Below, in pieces: positions 21,781 to 36,034 of a DNA stretch of 64,000 nucleotides (position 1 is its first letter; each line of letters opens with the position of its first letter). Under the pieces are notes generated by a model. The model made no database searches. It worked only from the letters and a program-made list of their open reading frames with translations, and was not told the origin of the DNA. This DNA comes from Monocercomonoides exilis (lineage: Eukaryota; Preaxostyla; Oxymonadida; Polymastigidae). Both the position numbers and the translations under genes were made by a program. The DNA lies in NCBI GenBank assembly GCA_001643675.2, contig LSRY02000041.1, forward strand, positions 629,501-693,500, written 5' to 3'.

Positions 21781-24700
21781 AAACTAACTATGTTCTCTTT
21801 CACACATTCAGCCAATAACCAGGTTGACTCAACAAATTTCAAATTCAATAACACTCAAAAAAACTAATTTCGAATAATAAGTTTAACAATTTTGAATAAT
21901 AATTGGGGTAATTGGTATATTTTCGAGCTTTTGATATGATTCATGGAAAATACATGAATTGCAAAAAAAAAAAGAAAAATTCGCCCATGACAAGATTAAA
22001 AATGAAAACAAAAAGATAAACATTTTATCCAAAATAATCCAAAAAACAAATGAGTTTCTGAATGTAATGCAAAGTTGCAACTTGCCATACTGTTTTATTT
22101 TTGCAATTGTTTGTGACAATTGAAGAGAAAAGCCCCTGAACTTTTCATAAATAATTTTAGAAGTGATTTTGTTGACTGTGTTCTTTCGAAGAGGATTATT
22201 TCCGATTCTATCCGAAAAAAAGGGAAAAAAAAATAAACAAATTGTTGAAGATGAAAAAACAACAAGAACTTCTTATTACACAGAAATCATTAGATTTATC
22301 AATAAAAGTCGAATCAAGATGCTTCATAAAAAATAGAATAATTGAACAAAAAACGGAGTCCTTAAACAATCAACATATTATTTCCTTTTAAAATTAATAA
22401 AAGTGTTGAGTTTTATTTTTAATGTATGAATGGATGCAACAGATATCGAGATACGACCATAGAGGTTACTGCAATTTTAATTCGAAAACTTGCCGTGTTA
22501 CACGATTTTTTAATTTTATCCTGATTTAAAAAAAATTTTTTTTTGTCCTGACAAAAAAATCACCCCGTCCCTTTTCATAAATCTTGCTTAAATAAACAAA
22601 CAAACAAAAACATGAAGTTTGATGCGTAATGTCTTAATGAAAATACCCATCCATTCAAAATGACTGCAAACATTCATAATGCTATGAGGATGAAAATACA
22701 GAAAGTGTCTTTTTTTAATGGCCAAGGATGATAATCAGCATACATACACAAATAGAAATAAAAACTTGGCTTTTTAATTACATATAAATTCGTGAAACAA
22801 ACAAGTTTAATTCGAAAAAAAAAAATCATTCAAATAAGAAACACAAAATCCAAATAAAAAAAAAGAAATAAAAGTCAATCTAATTTTTTATTTTCTTTTT
22901 TAAAAAAAAAAACTTAATTCGATAAATATCCACACATAAATGATTTTGAAAATAGCCTCTCAACTCATTAACTGAAAGCGGAAACTTGTTCATTTCCACA
23001 CTTTGCTCATCAATCATAAGCATCATATGAGCCAATATAAGCAAACGATCTTTCCAATAAATCAAGAGAGTGTGTTCACAATCAGACACACAAAAATATG
23101 CAACAAATGAACCATCACTGCTTCAGTGTTCGTCCATAAATGATTTATTTATAAAATGCATACAAACATACATACATGCATGCATACACATTACATTTTT
23201 ATCGAAATCGTCTTTTCAATTTCTCTCGCTTTTGTTGTTTGGGCTGTTCTAATTACCAACAATAATAATGTCTTTGTGCTCATCAATTAAAACACACTCC
23301 ACTATTCTGCTGCCACTTCGAACACGGCTTTCGTGTCTCGCCTCGCTCTTTCTGCCTGCATAGCACAGCGCATCTGTCACTGTCACCATCGCTGCATTTG
23401 CTGGAAACAATTTAATCAACTCTCTCTTCATCTCCCAAAGCGTTATTCTGTCTGGCCTCTGCACCATGACACTTTTCTCCACCATTCCCTTCAGACGACA
23501 TCCCTCCACTTTGCTCATGCTCGGCCTTTCCCCATTCACAATCTTCTGCCCTGCTGTCTCCGCATCATACTCCCCAAACGGGATATCCAGTGTCAAGCAC
23601 TCCCACAGCATCATCCCAATCGAGAACGAAACTGACTCCTTTGTTGCACCCATCTTCTTGTTGATCAACAGCTCCGGCGCCTTCCACCTCAAGCACTCTT
23701 TTTTGAAATCATTCTCATCCTCAAACGCAGACGAGGGCGGAGGCGAGTCTGTGAATCTCTCGCTCATCACTGAAATATTCGAGGAAGAAGAAACAATGCT
23801 CAATGAAGAGATGGATGAGGAATCTGAATCATCAGAAGAGAAGTCTGAATGCATTGCAATGCAGATCACCATGTGCTCTGAGAAGAGAACAATGTGAGGA
23901 TTCAGAGTGGAAAGAGATGATAATCCATTTTCCATCTCATCAAACGAGTGGAGCGCCAGATTAGCCACCCAGAACAATACCTGCGCAGCTGTAATCTCTC
24001 TTTGTTCAAGGCTGCCAATATCCATTTCCTTCTTCTCATTCCTCCCATGAAGCAGCATGAACAGCGAATCCCTCAAGTCCACAATCAGCTTCTCATGAGG
24101 AGACGAACAGGCCATCGCATCCACCAGGTTTGACATTGATGAGGTGGTTGGACACAGATCCTCCCCACGAACAAATGTCGAATCTGAATCAGTTGTTGAA
24201 GTGGATGAGATAGATGAAATGGATGGTGATGGTGTTCTCTTCCTTATCTCTTCCTCATCCACCTTTTCCAATGCCCATTCAGGAATCTTGTCTGAATCTT
24301 TTCCCAATATATATTCAGTGGAGCCACTTTCAGATAGAAGGTACTCTTCAGATTCTGAATGCACCATCTCCTTTCCATTTATTCTTTTCTTCATCCTCTC
24401 TTCGTTCTTCTTCTCAGCCTCCCTTTCTGCTCTCCTCCACTGCTCCTCTGGCGACATCTCCATCGTCACCATCTCAAACGCCTTCGGATCCTTCCTCACT
24501 GTGTCATTCACAATCTCTCTCAGATCTTTGTTTTCATTCTTTGCCTTCTTCCATCGAACGGCTAGAACAACAGCAACAATCAGAACAATCAAAAACAAAA
24601 CAACAAATATCAGACAAAAAACAGCCCATGATGATTTCCCTTCTTTCTCTCCTTCAACAATCCTTTCATCTCCTTTTCCAACACTTTCACTACTGTTCTT

Positions 24701-25042
24701 CACAATAAATCGCTCTGTTGATGATGGTGAATCTCCTTTGCCAAACACAATCCACACACTCAATTCTGTCTCTTCTCTCACTTTCTCCAGTTCTGAACAT
24801 GAAATAACTGAGTGAATCTCATTCTCTGACACAAACCCTTCTTCTTCAATTCCCTTTCTCACAATCTCCTCCTCATCCCCATTTTTCTTGCTCATCTTCA
24901 CTGACAAATCACATGGTAGAAGCAACTTTCCCACAATCATCAACTCCGCATCTCCATTTGGCTGAGAAATATTCTTCACCTCTTCCAAAACAGGGATGAA
25001 AAATGATGATCCTCTTTCAGTTGCTATCCCTCCCAATTCGCA
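21775..25042 (-). repeat. Right arm of 3.27-kb palindrome
   Basis: Mirror copy of 12883-16148. Outward, identity stops abruptly inside the coding sequence, just before GCELGGIATERG. Beyond that point the two genes are related only at protein level. The non-coding part, 21781-23248, holds no supported gene. Confidence 0.9.
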
Positions 25043-28000
25043 CCCATCATTCAGAATCCAAAGAGATGTGTTTGGCAAGACTCCATCTCCTCCTTTCAAG
25101 CTGACAACATTCAACATTCCACAATTCGAGCAGATGATGTTCCTTCGAGCCGAAGGATATCCCTCAATAAAGGGGTTGTTGTTCTCAAATTCTCCTTTTG
25201 TTATGGAAAGAGAGCCATCTGAAACTGATAACCCTCCAGCTGATGAATTCGATATTGTTGTTTCTTTCATCATCACAGAACTCTTCACCATATCCACAAG
25301 AGACCCATTCCATCTGCAAACTTCTGATCTATTCTCAACAATGTGATTCTCTTTTGCATTTTCAGAATCGCCATCAAAGATGCACGAATCAACAAGTGCA
25401 TCCACACAAGAAAAAAAGCAAATCATCTTTCCTTTCTCGATTCTTGATGAAGAGTTGTGCATTTCACAATTCGACAAATCCACATTTCTTCTGTTGCTGA
25501 TAAAGACAAGAGGATAATTTCCTGTGAATGAAACATTCGAAACAACACATTCAGACAACACAGCTTTCATATCAATATTGTGCGCTTTGTTCTCTGCTCC
25601 ATCCAAACGGATGATGCTCATCTGACTGTTCGTGTTGCTGATTGTCACTTCCTTCATCGAGAAATCTTCGTTCAAAACAACAAACAAATCTCGAAGAGAT
25701 TTCACATACTCAACAACAACTGAACGGAATTGACATGTTCCTCTTTTGAATGTGCACAAAGTCGTTGCATCAATTCTCTCGACTGACACTTGGCCGAGCA
25801 ACAACACCCCACCTTCCATCCGGACAAGCTCATTCAAAGAAGCTTTTGAATTGACGCTCTCTGGCTTGAATGCAACATCAGAGACCAACATGCTGCCTTC
25901 ATCAATTTCCAGAATAACCTCATGACTCGAAGAAAATGAGTCTGCAAATTGGAACTCAACTGACTCCAGGCGATTTCTTCCTGCAGCTTTAATCAATGCT
26001 GGGCCAACAGCAGGAATAGCAGATAAAACAATTAGCTTAGCTTTTGTGAAGCTCTTCGATTGGATGGTGATATCATTCAGCTCAACCTCCTTCTCAATCT
26101 CACATTGCTCGTCAATGGCCACGACTCTCAGGAAGTCTCCCGCAAGATGGCCAACACCATATCCAAGGGATAAACAAGGATGGGTGCTTGTACCACACTG
26201 CCGATCATTTCCTCCACCATTCCCAAAAATGTTCGAAACAACAATCGTGGCTGACTGGTAGATCGTGATCAGATCCATCAGATCAGCTGGCTCAGAGAGT
26301 GTCGGATCAATCCCAAATATCGCATTCAGGCGGATATAAGAGTCTGCCCTCAAATCCATCACAAACTGTGTCTCGTTGATTTGGTTCGAGATGTTTGTGC
26401 ATTCAACGAAAATATCTCTTCCCACAAATGCCTCGTCTCCTGAAAACGTCACATTTTTGAACAGAAACAGCAACTCTCCTCGTTCCACACATTTCAAATA
26501 TCCTCCACCTCCTCTTCCGCTTGAGACAGAGCAAGAGCATTGAGCAATTCGTGTCTCTTCCACTCTCAGTGAGCCATCCGAGCTCAGCGAAAAGAAGACG
26601 GCTCCCCCTTCCTCAGAAGAGAGTGCTTTGCACGACTCCATTGACGAATTTCTCACAACCATTTCGACACCACTGCTGCAATCACTCTTGCACACACACG
26701 ATCCATCATCAGCCCTTGAAACCGAAAAGAAGGTTGATTCATTGATATTGATCACAGTGTTTGCATTTTCTCTGTAGACTTCATCTGAATCCTTCACATT
26801 AATAATGCTTCCACTCTCGATTGTGGATGAAAGAATGCTCAGTTTGTTCATGCTGCATTCACATCCATCAAACACATCGAATATTCCTTGTTTCGTGTTG
26901 ATCCTCTCCACCTTCAGATTATCAGCATTCATCTCTCCTTTCACCATCTCCACAAACAAGTGGTTTTGTGCCACATTGTCCGAGTTTGTTGAAGAAAACC
27001 AGCACTCTTCAAACGTTAAAGTTCCATCTTCGTTTTTCACAATGATTTCTTCTCCATTTTCACATATAAACTCCACTGATAGAATTATCCACGAAAATAT
27101 CAGAGACTTGTTGTTTCTGATCAATCCTTTGCCTTCCGCTCGTTCTTCCTGGCTCACGGCTAAAGTCGAATGGCTTGCATCCACTTCAGATGCTGTTCCA
27201 GAGCATATCTTGAAGTCTGAAAGAACAAAGCTTTCCTTCAAAACTGTCTTGTTGTGAATAATCATCTCCTTCTTTGTCTCGCTCTGATCAATCTGTTGCA
27301 TCCCCTTCCAGAAAGAAAAGCATGGATCATCTGCACTTCCACATCTCTTCACATCAAATCCAAGTGAAGAGACATGAATCTGAGAATTCGAATAACTCAC
27401 AAGAAATCTGAAGAGATTTGAGTTGTTAATTGTTCCGTCACTCCCCACGAACAGATTTGATGAATTTTCCATTGAAGAATAATCAAACACGAATGAAGAT
27501 GATTTCACAGTTGTGTTCAAATCATTCGACAAAATGAAAAGATGCTCTCCAATTTTCGCCTTATTGCCTTCCAACACAACTGCCTCAAAAACAAAAGGAA
27601 TTCCAATTTCTGAGTTCGAGCAGTCAACATAAAGAAATCCACCTTTTCCTGTTGTCTGTGAGCATTCACAGCTCTTTCCTGTTGTTCTGTTGAGAATCAA
27701 TTGTTGCTCTGCTTTCAATGAGATTTGAAGCGCTCCACCTTCTGCTCCATTCTCTGTTTTATCTCCAGATATATCGCATTCTTCAATCACAGCCGAAGAC
27801 GAAGATGCAGAAATGGGTGTGAAATCAAACTTCAAATTGACAATTGTGCAACGAATCAGCTCAAATGTTCCTCCATTTGCAGAAATCAGTGAAAACGAAA
27901 GTGTGCCTTGCTCCTTTGCTGAAAATGCACAATCATTCAAGCACAGCCTCCCATTTTCAGTTGAAGACAAAACCAGAACTTGACGATTGGTGCTGAATTC

Positions 28001-31000
28001 AGATGGCAATGCGAATTCAACAAGGCAAAATTGCAGATTCATCGAATTTGTGATGATCGCAGAAGATGAGTCAGAACCGATTATTTCAGAAGCAAAATCA
28101 AGCTTCTCATGCTCTTCAGGGACAGAGGACTTGACTTCGAAATTGGACAGATCATATTCGTCTTGGATGACAACGTTTGACCCAATCCACACAATTCTGT
28201 TCGGAGAACTCAAATTGGCATTTTTCACACCTCTCCAGAAAGACGAGCAGGGATGACTCAGACTGCTACACCCAGCCACATCAAAGCCATCCTGTTCGAC
28301 AAACACCTCATCCGAATGGTATTTCACCAGAAATAGAAGCAGATCAACTGCTTCACCGTAAAATCTTTTGTCAATGCCTTTCATATCCACAACAGAAAAG
28401 CCATTTTCGTCGAATAAGTTGAAGGCGAACCGATTCTTCCTCGCTGTTTGGTTCAGATCAGAACAGCTGACAAACATATCCCTCCCACACCAGGCGTTGT
28501 TTCCCCGAAACTCCATTTCTCCAAATTTGAAGTTGTTTGTGGAATCATCGCTCAAACAAAGAAAAATGCCTCCTCCTCTTCCACTTGTCTCACTCGCTTC
28601 ACATTCACTTATCTCAACGTTTTCCATATCGAACCTGTTCTCAGAAATAAGCTCACACTTGACAACACCTCCATCACTGTTGAGCGACTTGCTTCTCACA
28701 AATTCGCATCCTCCTGAAATCGATGCCTGCTCCACATTCCTCAAAAGAAACATTCCTCCATCAGAAGTCGAGCAGTCAGCAATACTCACTGCCTTTGCTT
28801 CAAAACTTTCCCCTTCAATTTCTTGGATCAATCCGTCTCCTTCAGAAACAACATGAGATGCATTCAGATTGTTGATCGACATCTCCCCTCTCTCCAACCA
28901 AGCTATTCCGAAGCTCGACAGAAAAGTCATATGTGAAAGGGCAACGCTCTCAAGACAAATTTCTCCTCCCACTCCAATGGCAATCCACATCCTTTCTGTT
29001 TCTTCAGAGCCTTCTCCTCCTCCAAACTCACAATTCAACATTGTCACTCGTCCGCCATTCATCTGAATCACTCCAACGTTTCCTTCTGCTGGAGAGACAG
29101 GAAGCTTGAAGACAAGTCTGTTGAGCAGAAGCACTGTTGGTGTGAGGCTATCAACCACATTGAAGAATCCGCTGCTTTCTATTCTCAGCTCAGATTTGGC
29201 TGCAACCCCACGGATCGTCAGCGACTTCCCATCTCTTCTCATCTCTCCAAAAACCCAATTGTGGTTGTTGATCTGGACAGTCGTCTGGTTCTCTTTCAGG
29301 TTGCTGACACCAACCTCCAGTCGATCACATGGATTCGCATCGCTTCCGCAGTTCGGCAACGTGCTTTTCCCTGCCTCCACGAAAACAGTGTCTCCTGTTC
29401 CAGAAAACAAATATTTCTTGATCGAATAGTCAATTGCCGGGCTTTCAACAGAATCCATCACCCAGAAACTAGGCTCAGGCGTGTTCAACTCGTCGATTGT
29501 CCCAAACCACAGATCTTCTTTCATCAGCGCTTCTGGATTCCTGCAAAGCAGAAACAGGTCATTTCCCTTCGAAGCAAGGTTTCCTGTGAAAGTGTTCGAT
29601 TTCATCGAGTACTGCACATTCGCATCGAATTTCAGATGCAACCCTCCTCCATACCCCCGAGCTCCCAGCGCTGTGCAGCTCTCCACTCTGTTCTGAGTGA
29701 ATATCAGCTCTCCTCCATCCGACACATTCAATGCCCCCATCCCGCCAAATGGAACCTCGCCTTGGCACATGTCTTTCGAAAACACACAACCACTGATCTC
29801 CACTCGCTTTCCTTGCCCAACAGCTCCCGAAATGACCGAGCCATTCCCGCTGTTGCTGGTCACATTCGACAATTCACTCGATGCAACTTTCATTCCATTT
29901 CCTTCCCCAAAAGAAATAACACTGCCACTTTCCAGTGTTGAGCCATTGACTGTTAGCTTCTTGATGTCAGCTGAAGATTCGCCAGTCAAGTGGATCAATC
30001 CATTATGCGTCAGACTCTCAATCTCTTCAAAAGTGCATCCTGCAACAAATAATGATGTTCCTTGTCCACTCAACTCAACTGCAGCAACTTCCCCAAAATC
30101 AATTCTTTTCAGCTCAAATTCAGTCAAATGCACTTCACCTCCTGTTGCACAAAGAATACTGAATTTGATTGCCTCGCTTTCTATTTGCCTTGTCGCTGAG
30201 CAATTAGTAATTTTCAAAGCTGATTGCTGGCACAGAATCAGACACAATCGAGAATTTTCAATGAATCTTGGAGGCAACGAAAAAGAGATGTTCGAAATCG
30301 ACACATCTGCTGCTGTTTCGATCAATCCATCCCCTTCCCCGATTCCATTGCTGCAAACAAAAACAGATGAATCCTTTGTTGTTGCCAAAATTGAAACAGA
30401 ACACGAGGCAAGCCTTGTGCAGCTGTCCATCTGGAATGATGGGAGTATCTCAACAACTCCTTGCTCTTGCGCTGATACTAACCTCAATTCAACAAGTCTG
30501 CCGATCGTGTGGCAAGGAGCAAATGCGAATCCGCATCCCGAGTGATCGTATCCTCCATCTTCCTCACCCCCAACATATCCGCTTCCTGAAAACGAAGTCA
30601 GAAATGCAGCCAAAGGAATAGCAAAATCTCGATTGCATGTGACTCGCTCATATCCCATCAAATCCGTTTTGTCCATCTCTCTCCAAGCAATTTGGAAGTT
30701 ATCTGTTCGGACTGCTTCAGTCAAATTGATGGCATCCACAAAGACATTGCTTCCTTTCCACGCTTTGCACCCAGAGAATGTCAGGTCTTTCAGCAAGCAC
30801 ATTCCATTGTTATCTGAAACATGCAAATATATCCCTCCGCCCAGTCCTCTCCCTCTATCTGCTGCTTCACCAGCCGGAACATCACAACTGCTGAATCTGG
30901 TGTTCTTCACATTAACATCCATATTCCCCTGTTTCTGGACAAACAAAGCTCCTCCTTTCAGTTCACTCCCCTCTTCACACGATGAACTAATCTGACATCC

Positions 31001-34000
31001 ATCAATCACGATTTCACAGCTTCCTCCATTCGCGTTTGTGCAAAGTAGTCCGCCATTTCCGTTCTTCACGATTATTCCGTTGAACTCACAGCTCTGCATC
31101 GTGAACGAGCTTCCTCCTTCAAATAAAAATGGACTGGTTGAAAACGTAATTTTATTTGTTTCTGCAACAACAACAAAGCCATTTGCAACAAATATTCCAC
31201 CACTTATTTTTGCAAAGCTGAAATTGATCTCGTTGTATTCTTCTTCTGAATAAGTTCGCGAAAACCCACAGTCATTGAACGTCAGACTGTTTCCGTTGCA
31301 TTGAATCAATGATGTTCTGGAGTTGAGAGATAATGGCAAAACAAAAGTGATGTTCGTGATTGTTGCTGGTTGAGTCACAACTATTAATGAGGGAGAATCT
31401 GTTGGAGGTGGTGGAGAAACAGCAATTCTTGTGTCCTTTTGAACACATTTCACCTTCCATTCACCAGCAGCCATCACTGTCTCTTCGCTCCAAACAAATG
31501 TTGGATCAAGCAAGATGTCTTTGTACAATGAGGAAAAACGAAGATCGACTGTGAATGCGATTGTTGAGCAAGGATAGCCTGAGTTACCACATCCACTGAA
31601 GTCTCTCTTGTTGTTTCCTCCAACGACCGCTGGCAGAGGAAATGGAGCAATGAAATACAGAGCCAGTGGAATTGCATAATCCCCATCCCCATTTTCGAAG
31701 CCCATTGCATCACTGTATTCTGCTGCATTTGTCGAGATCGTCACATCCACTTTTCCTGAATTCATCAAATCTGCCAAATTCGCTTCATCAAAAAACAGGT
31801 TGTTTCCTCCTTTCGCTGCATGGTTTTTTTCAACACTGCTCGCAAAGCTGAGTGAAGAAATCGAATAATCATTGAACCGACCAGCAGCCTTTACAAACAG
31901 CCCACCACCATATCCGCATTGAGTTCTTGTATCACTTGCTCCGCACTTTGTGAATGATGTGAGAGTTCCTTCTTTCCCAATGCTCAGCTTTCCGCTTCCA
32001 GCAAACGAAGCATATATCCCTCCTCCACAGCCAGAGCAAGCCAAACAGTTGGAAAAAGTTGATTCACAAATCTCAACAATATTGTCAGAATGAATAACGA
32101 TACTCATTGCACTTCCATTTCCATTTGCAAGCTCGATTGATTTCATGTTGATTTTTTCCACTTTCACTGTTTTCCCATTTTCAATCGAGATAGCTGCCTT
32201 GCTGTTGCACACAATTCCTTCCATTGTTGAATTCTGAAGAGTGAGCGAACCTCCGTTTGAACATTTTATAATTCCTTCTTCTGATGTGGCAGTTGTATTC
32301 GAAATGTTGCACAGCTCAATGTTCAGCTGTCCGTTCGTGTGTGAAATCATCAGTGGTGCTTCTGTTAATGTGAATCCTTTCACCACAAGCGACTTCACCA
32401 TGCTTGTTCCACCAGTGCTGACAACAAATCCATAAGACAACGTTGTGCTCGATGTCAGCATCAGCACACACTGCTCACACGAGAAAGATCCTGACTGCAC
32501 CAGAAACAGTGCTTCTCTTCCAGAGAGCGAGCTTGGCAGATAAAACTGGATGCCCAAAAAAGAAGTTGTTGCTCTGCTGATAATCATCCCATCTTGATTT
32601 TTTGTCGAATTGTTGTTAACGATGAGCTGTGTCTGGGCTCTTATCCCTCGAACACTTGTGGTGCCTTCAGACAGAGATATCTCTCGTGAAAGGGTAGAAC
32701 TTCCATCAACAGCAATTGAGACACCGCTTGATGTTTTGTGCTGCAGGAACACATAATCCACGGTTGAGCACTGCTCGTCAACAAATCCACACATATACCA
32801 ATCTCGTTTGTTCGCATTTCCAACATAAAACTCGCTCGGCTTGCTCTGGAGATAAAGCACAAGAGGAATCGCAAATGAACGATCGCCATTTTCAAATCCA
32901 CACAGATCAGTGAGCACATTCAGTTGAGGGCTGAACTTCAACCGCTCTGCGTTGATCACTTGGCTGAAGTTCTCTGCCTCAATAAAAATGTTGTTGCCAA
33001 ACTGTGAAGCATGGCAGTTGGTGAATGCCACCTTTTCAAAAACAAAATCACTGGCTGAGTTCTCCAATTTCAGAAATATTGCACCTCCAAATCCGTTGTT
33101 GCCTGCTCCCTCAGCATCGCAATCAGCAAAAGTCAGCGAATCAATTTCTCCAAGTCTCACTTTTGATTCGACTTGCATCAAAATGGAAAGGCATCCTCCA
33201 TTTCCGTTTTCACATTTGCACCCATTAAAAGAGATGTTTTTCAACGCCAATGCCTCTCTATTTGAAACGTTGCGCTCAATGACTCCTCCATTTCCTGAGC
33301 TTCGAATGATCTCTGTTAAGTTCGCATTTGATATTTCAGAAAAGGACGATATTGGAGCCTTTATCAGTTGTGCATTGATTCTGAAATCAGAAAACTTGCA
33401 TGATTCAATTGAAATGCTTCCTGAGCCAATATCAAACAATGGATTACAAAAACATAAGGTCTGTATCCTTGTTGAAGTGATAAGAAGATGCTTCAAGTGA
33501 ACAGCTCCAGCTGGGTCAGAAATGGAAAATAATCCAACGGTCTCTGATTCTGTGCTGTGGTCAATCGTCAATGAGAAGATACGCAAATCACCAGAATTGA
33601 TTGTGAATAGCATCACTGAGCTTGACAGCATGCTTGTCCTTATGACTGATTTGTTTGTTCCGTTTCCAATCACTTTGACTTTCTGACTGCTGATAGAGAG
33701 TGCTGAAGAAGGGGCAAAGGATGATTCCAGCAAAATCACTTTGCACTCAACATCGTTCTTCAACTTTCCGAAAACATGCTCAATTGTTCTGCAGGGTGTT
33801 GTGTCGTTCACCCCACAAAGCTCATCCAAATCATTTCCATTTTGATGAGCATATCGAGTCAGAAGCAATATCCCCACTGGAAGCCATCCGTTGTATTCTT
33901 CGCTATCTGCAGTGCCTTTGAACCACACCCGCTTTTCTGTTGTTGTTGAATATGACTCAAAAAATGGATTGCTATTAACTTCTCCTCCACATATTTTTAT

Positions 34001-35543
34001 GTCATTTCCTTCTCCATTGTTTGCTTTATTTTGATGGAAAAAACAATAACGAATAAATGACGTTCGAACAGCTTGCTCTGAAAGTCCATCAAAATGTATT
34101 CCAGCCCCACCATATAAACTGACATTCGTTATTGCACCGTTCAGCATATTGCTTATGAATATATTTTCCGATATCAAAAGTGTTGATAATTCGACAGATG
34201 GCAAAGGATATGAAATCAAAATGCAACCAGCTGCGTTGATGGCGGAATTGTGATTGAAGCAACATCTTGAAATCAAGAAAATTCCAGTTCGTATCATGTA
34301 AAAAGGTCTTAAATAGCATGCAATGCCATATCCTTTAGTAATTTGACAGTCTTCAAATCTGTTGCAATAATAGAAATTTTTTGTCGTTGTATCAAGAATG
34401 CAAATTGCCCCACCATGATTGGAGCAACATTTACAAAAATTAGAAAAAACTATTTCATTATTAATGGAATTACTAATATATATTGCTCCCCCGTGATTAT
34501 TTGCTTGATCATTTGAATTATCAATGTTTTCGAATGAGCAATGAGAGATATTTATCAAAACACATTGGATATGAACACAAATTGCACCTCCATGATCATT
34601 CGTGTGAGAATTTTTCCATTCACACCAAACAAACAAATGCTCTCCTGCAGTCTCAATAAAAGTCCTTTCAAGAGATAATGGGTTTTCTTCAGTTCCAGCA
34701 TAACGAGTATTGGACGAACGATTACAAGAAAGAAAAGTGCTGTTCAACGAAGACAACGACGAGCAAGGGCAATTTATGGATTGAAACAGTCCACCATCAT
34801 ACACATCATTGACTGAGAAAAACGAGCAGCTGTGGATTGTTGTGTGATGATGAGCTGTTGATGCCGTGAAACGATTTCGAGATGGTCTCTCTGATTTGAA
34901 ATTAGAAATGTTCTCAAAAACGGAATGAATGGCAGAAACGTGGGACATTGCTTCTGAAAAAAGAAATGGCAAAGACGAAATCATCATCGAGGAAAACGAA
35001 CAATGCGACATTGTCAACAATCCACAGCAGGCAAATTGTGAAGTTGGGGAGGATTCCAGCAAAGGGGGAACAACAAATGTTGGTGAATCGCAGCAAAGGC
35101 TGATGTTGGACAAAGAAGCTGTGCTTTCTGCCAAAGAGATTGGGCACGATGACGAAAATGCCTTGAAACGAACTGAACAACGGACAATAGCAATCACCGA
35201 TGAATGCCTGCAAATGAAAATTGGACTGTTTGAACACTGATAAAGTTCTGAACATGATATTTCCAACGAGGAATTGCTTTGAACAAAATGAATGAGAAGA
35301 GCATTTTTGAATCCGATTTCGAAACGATCTGAGGGCAATGGATGAAAGTGTCAGAAAAACAAAACAACAAATTGAAACAATATTGATAGCAAAAAACTCA
35401 CCTTTATAACTTGCATTCAACTTTTTGTCTTCAGTGAAAGTGAAATCGTCATTTATCGTCAAAAGCTGATCATCTTCAATGCAACAAAGAAACGAAGCCA
35501 AATGCAAAATTACAAAACAATGAATTGGCTTCAAGAATCTCAT
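23249..35543 (-). CDS. Giant beta-helix receptor with kinase-like tail, copy 2 (intact)
   Basis: Exon 1 is 35402-35543, intron 35329-35401 (GTGAGT...CAG, 73 nt), exon 2 23249-35328, giving about 4073 residues. Exon 1 codes a signal peptide (MRFLKPIHCFVILHLASFLCC). A beta-helix-like block (WCEWKNSHTNDHGGAICV) comes next, then eight modules of about 310-400 residues, each marked by a CG/CS-x-PC motif: CGVNDTTPC, CGFVDEQC, CGNSGYPC, CGFAFAPC, CGSDANPC, CSSLSHPC, CGSADDPC and CGTSTHPC. One transmembrane helix is at about residue 3615. The cytoplasmic tail ends in a kinase fold with RWKAPELL (about 3928) and MMLWECLTLDIPFGEY, but the catalytic loop reads LSTLNPHIVLFSEH and no DFG is found. Probably a surface receptor or adhesin with a pseudokinase. 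The ligand is unknown. Confidence 0.85.
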
Positions 35544-36034
35544 TTGCTCTGCTGTTTCGAATCAGCAACAACAAATAAAGGCAATTTTCTTTTTTTGCAA
35601 TTCCCAATAATTAAGTATGGGTAATCTCAAAATTGGTATTCCTTCATCAGATTTATCATTTGCATTGTTGTTAATATACAGACTTGCTAAATAAAAATTT
35701 TTCTCAGGCAATATTTCAGTAATTCAAGCGCAATAATTTCATTTTCCTTTTGAGATATAATTTTCATCTTATCATCACGAATTCTTCGTCAATTCTGATT
35801 AATTGTTTTTGAAAATAAAATCTGAAATGAAATTGTTCTCTTGATTCCAAGAATCGAATAAACCTTTTAAAAAAGTTCGATATCATGAGCACATTGTGTT
35901 TCTCACTCGCTTTCTTTCCCAATCACAACTGAGTAATATTCGTTTTTGAATGACAATCGATCATTGTTGAAAAGTGAAATGCAATGAACTGAGAAAAAAC
36001 TTTTGAAGGGATGGGAAACATGCTTTTTTGAAGT
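35544..36034. other. Promoter-side spacer of giant gene 2
   Basis: AT-rich sequence between the start of giant gene 2 and the end of the truncated family gene at 36035. No gene or clear regulatory motif seen. Confidence 0.35.

Noticed and set aside
5330-35543. Chlamydial Pmp or other bacterial autotransporter ancestry for the receptors
   Set aside because: Similarity is limited to generic beta-helix repeats (GGAI-type). There is no autotransporter barrel, and the genes have an intron, a eukaryotic membrane helix and a kinase-like tail.
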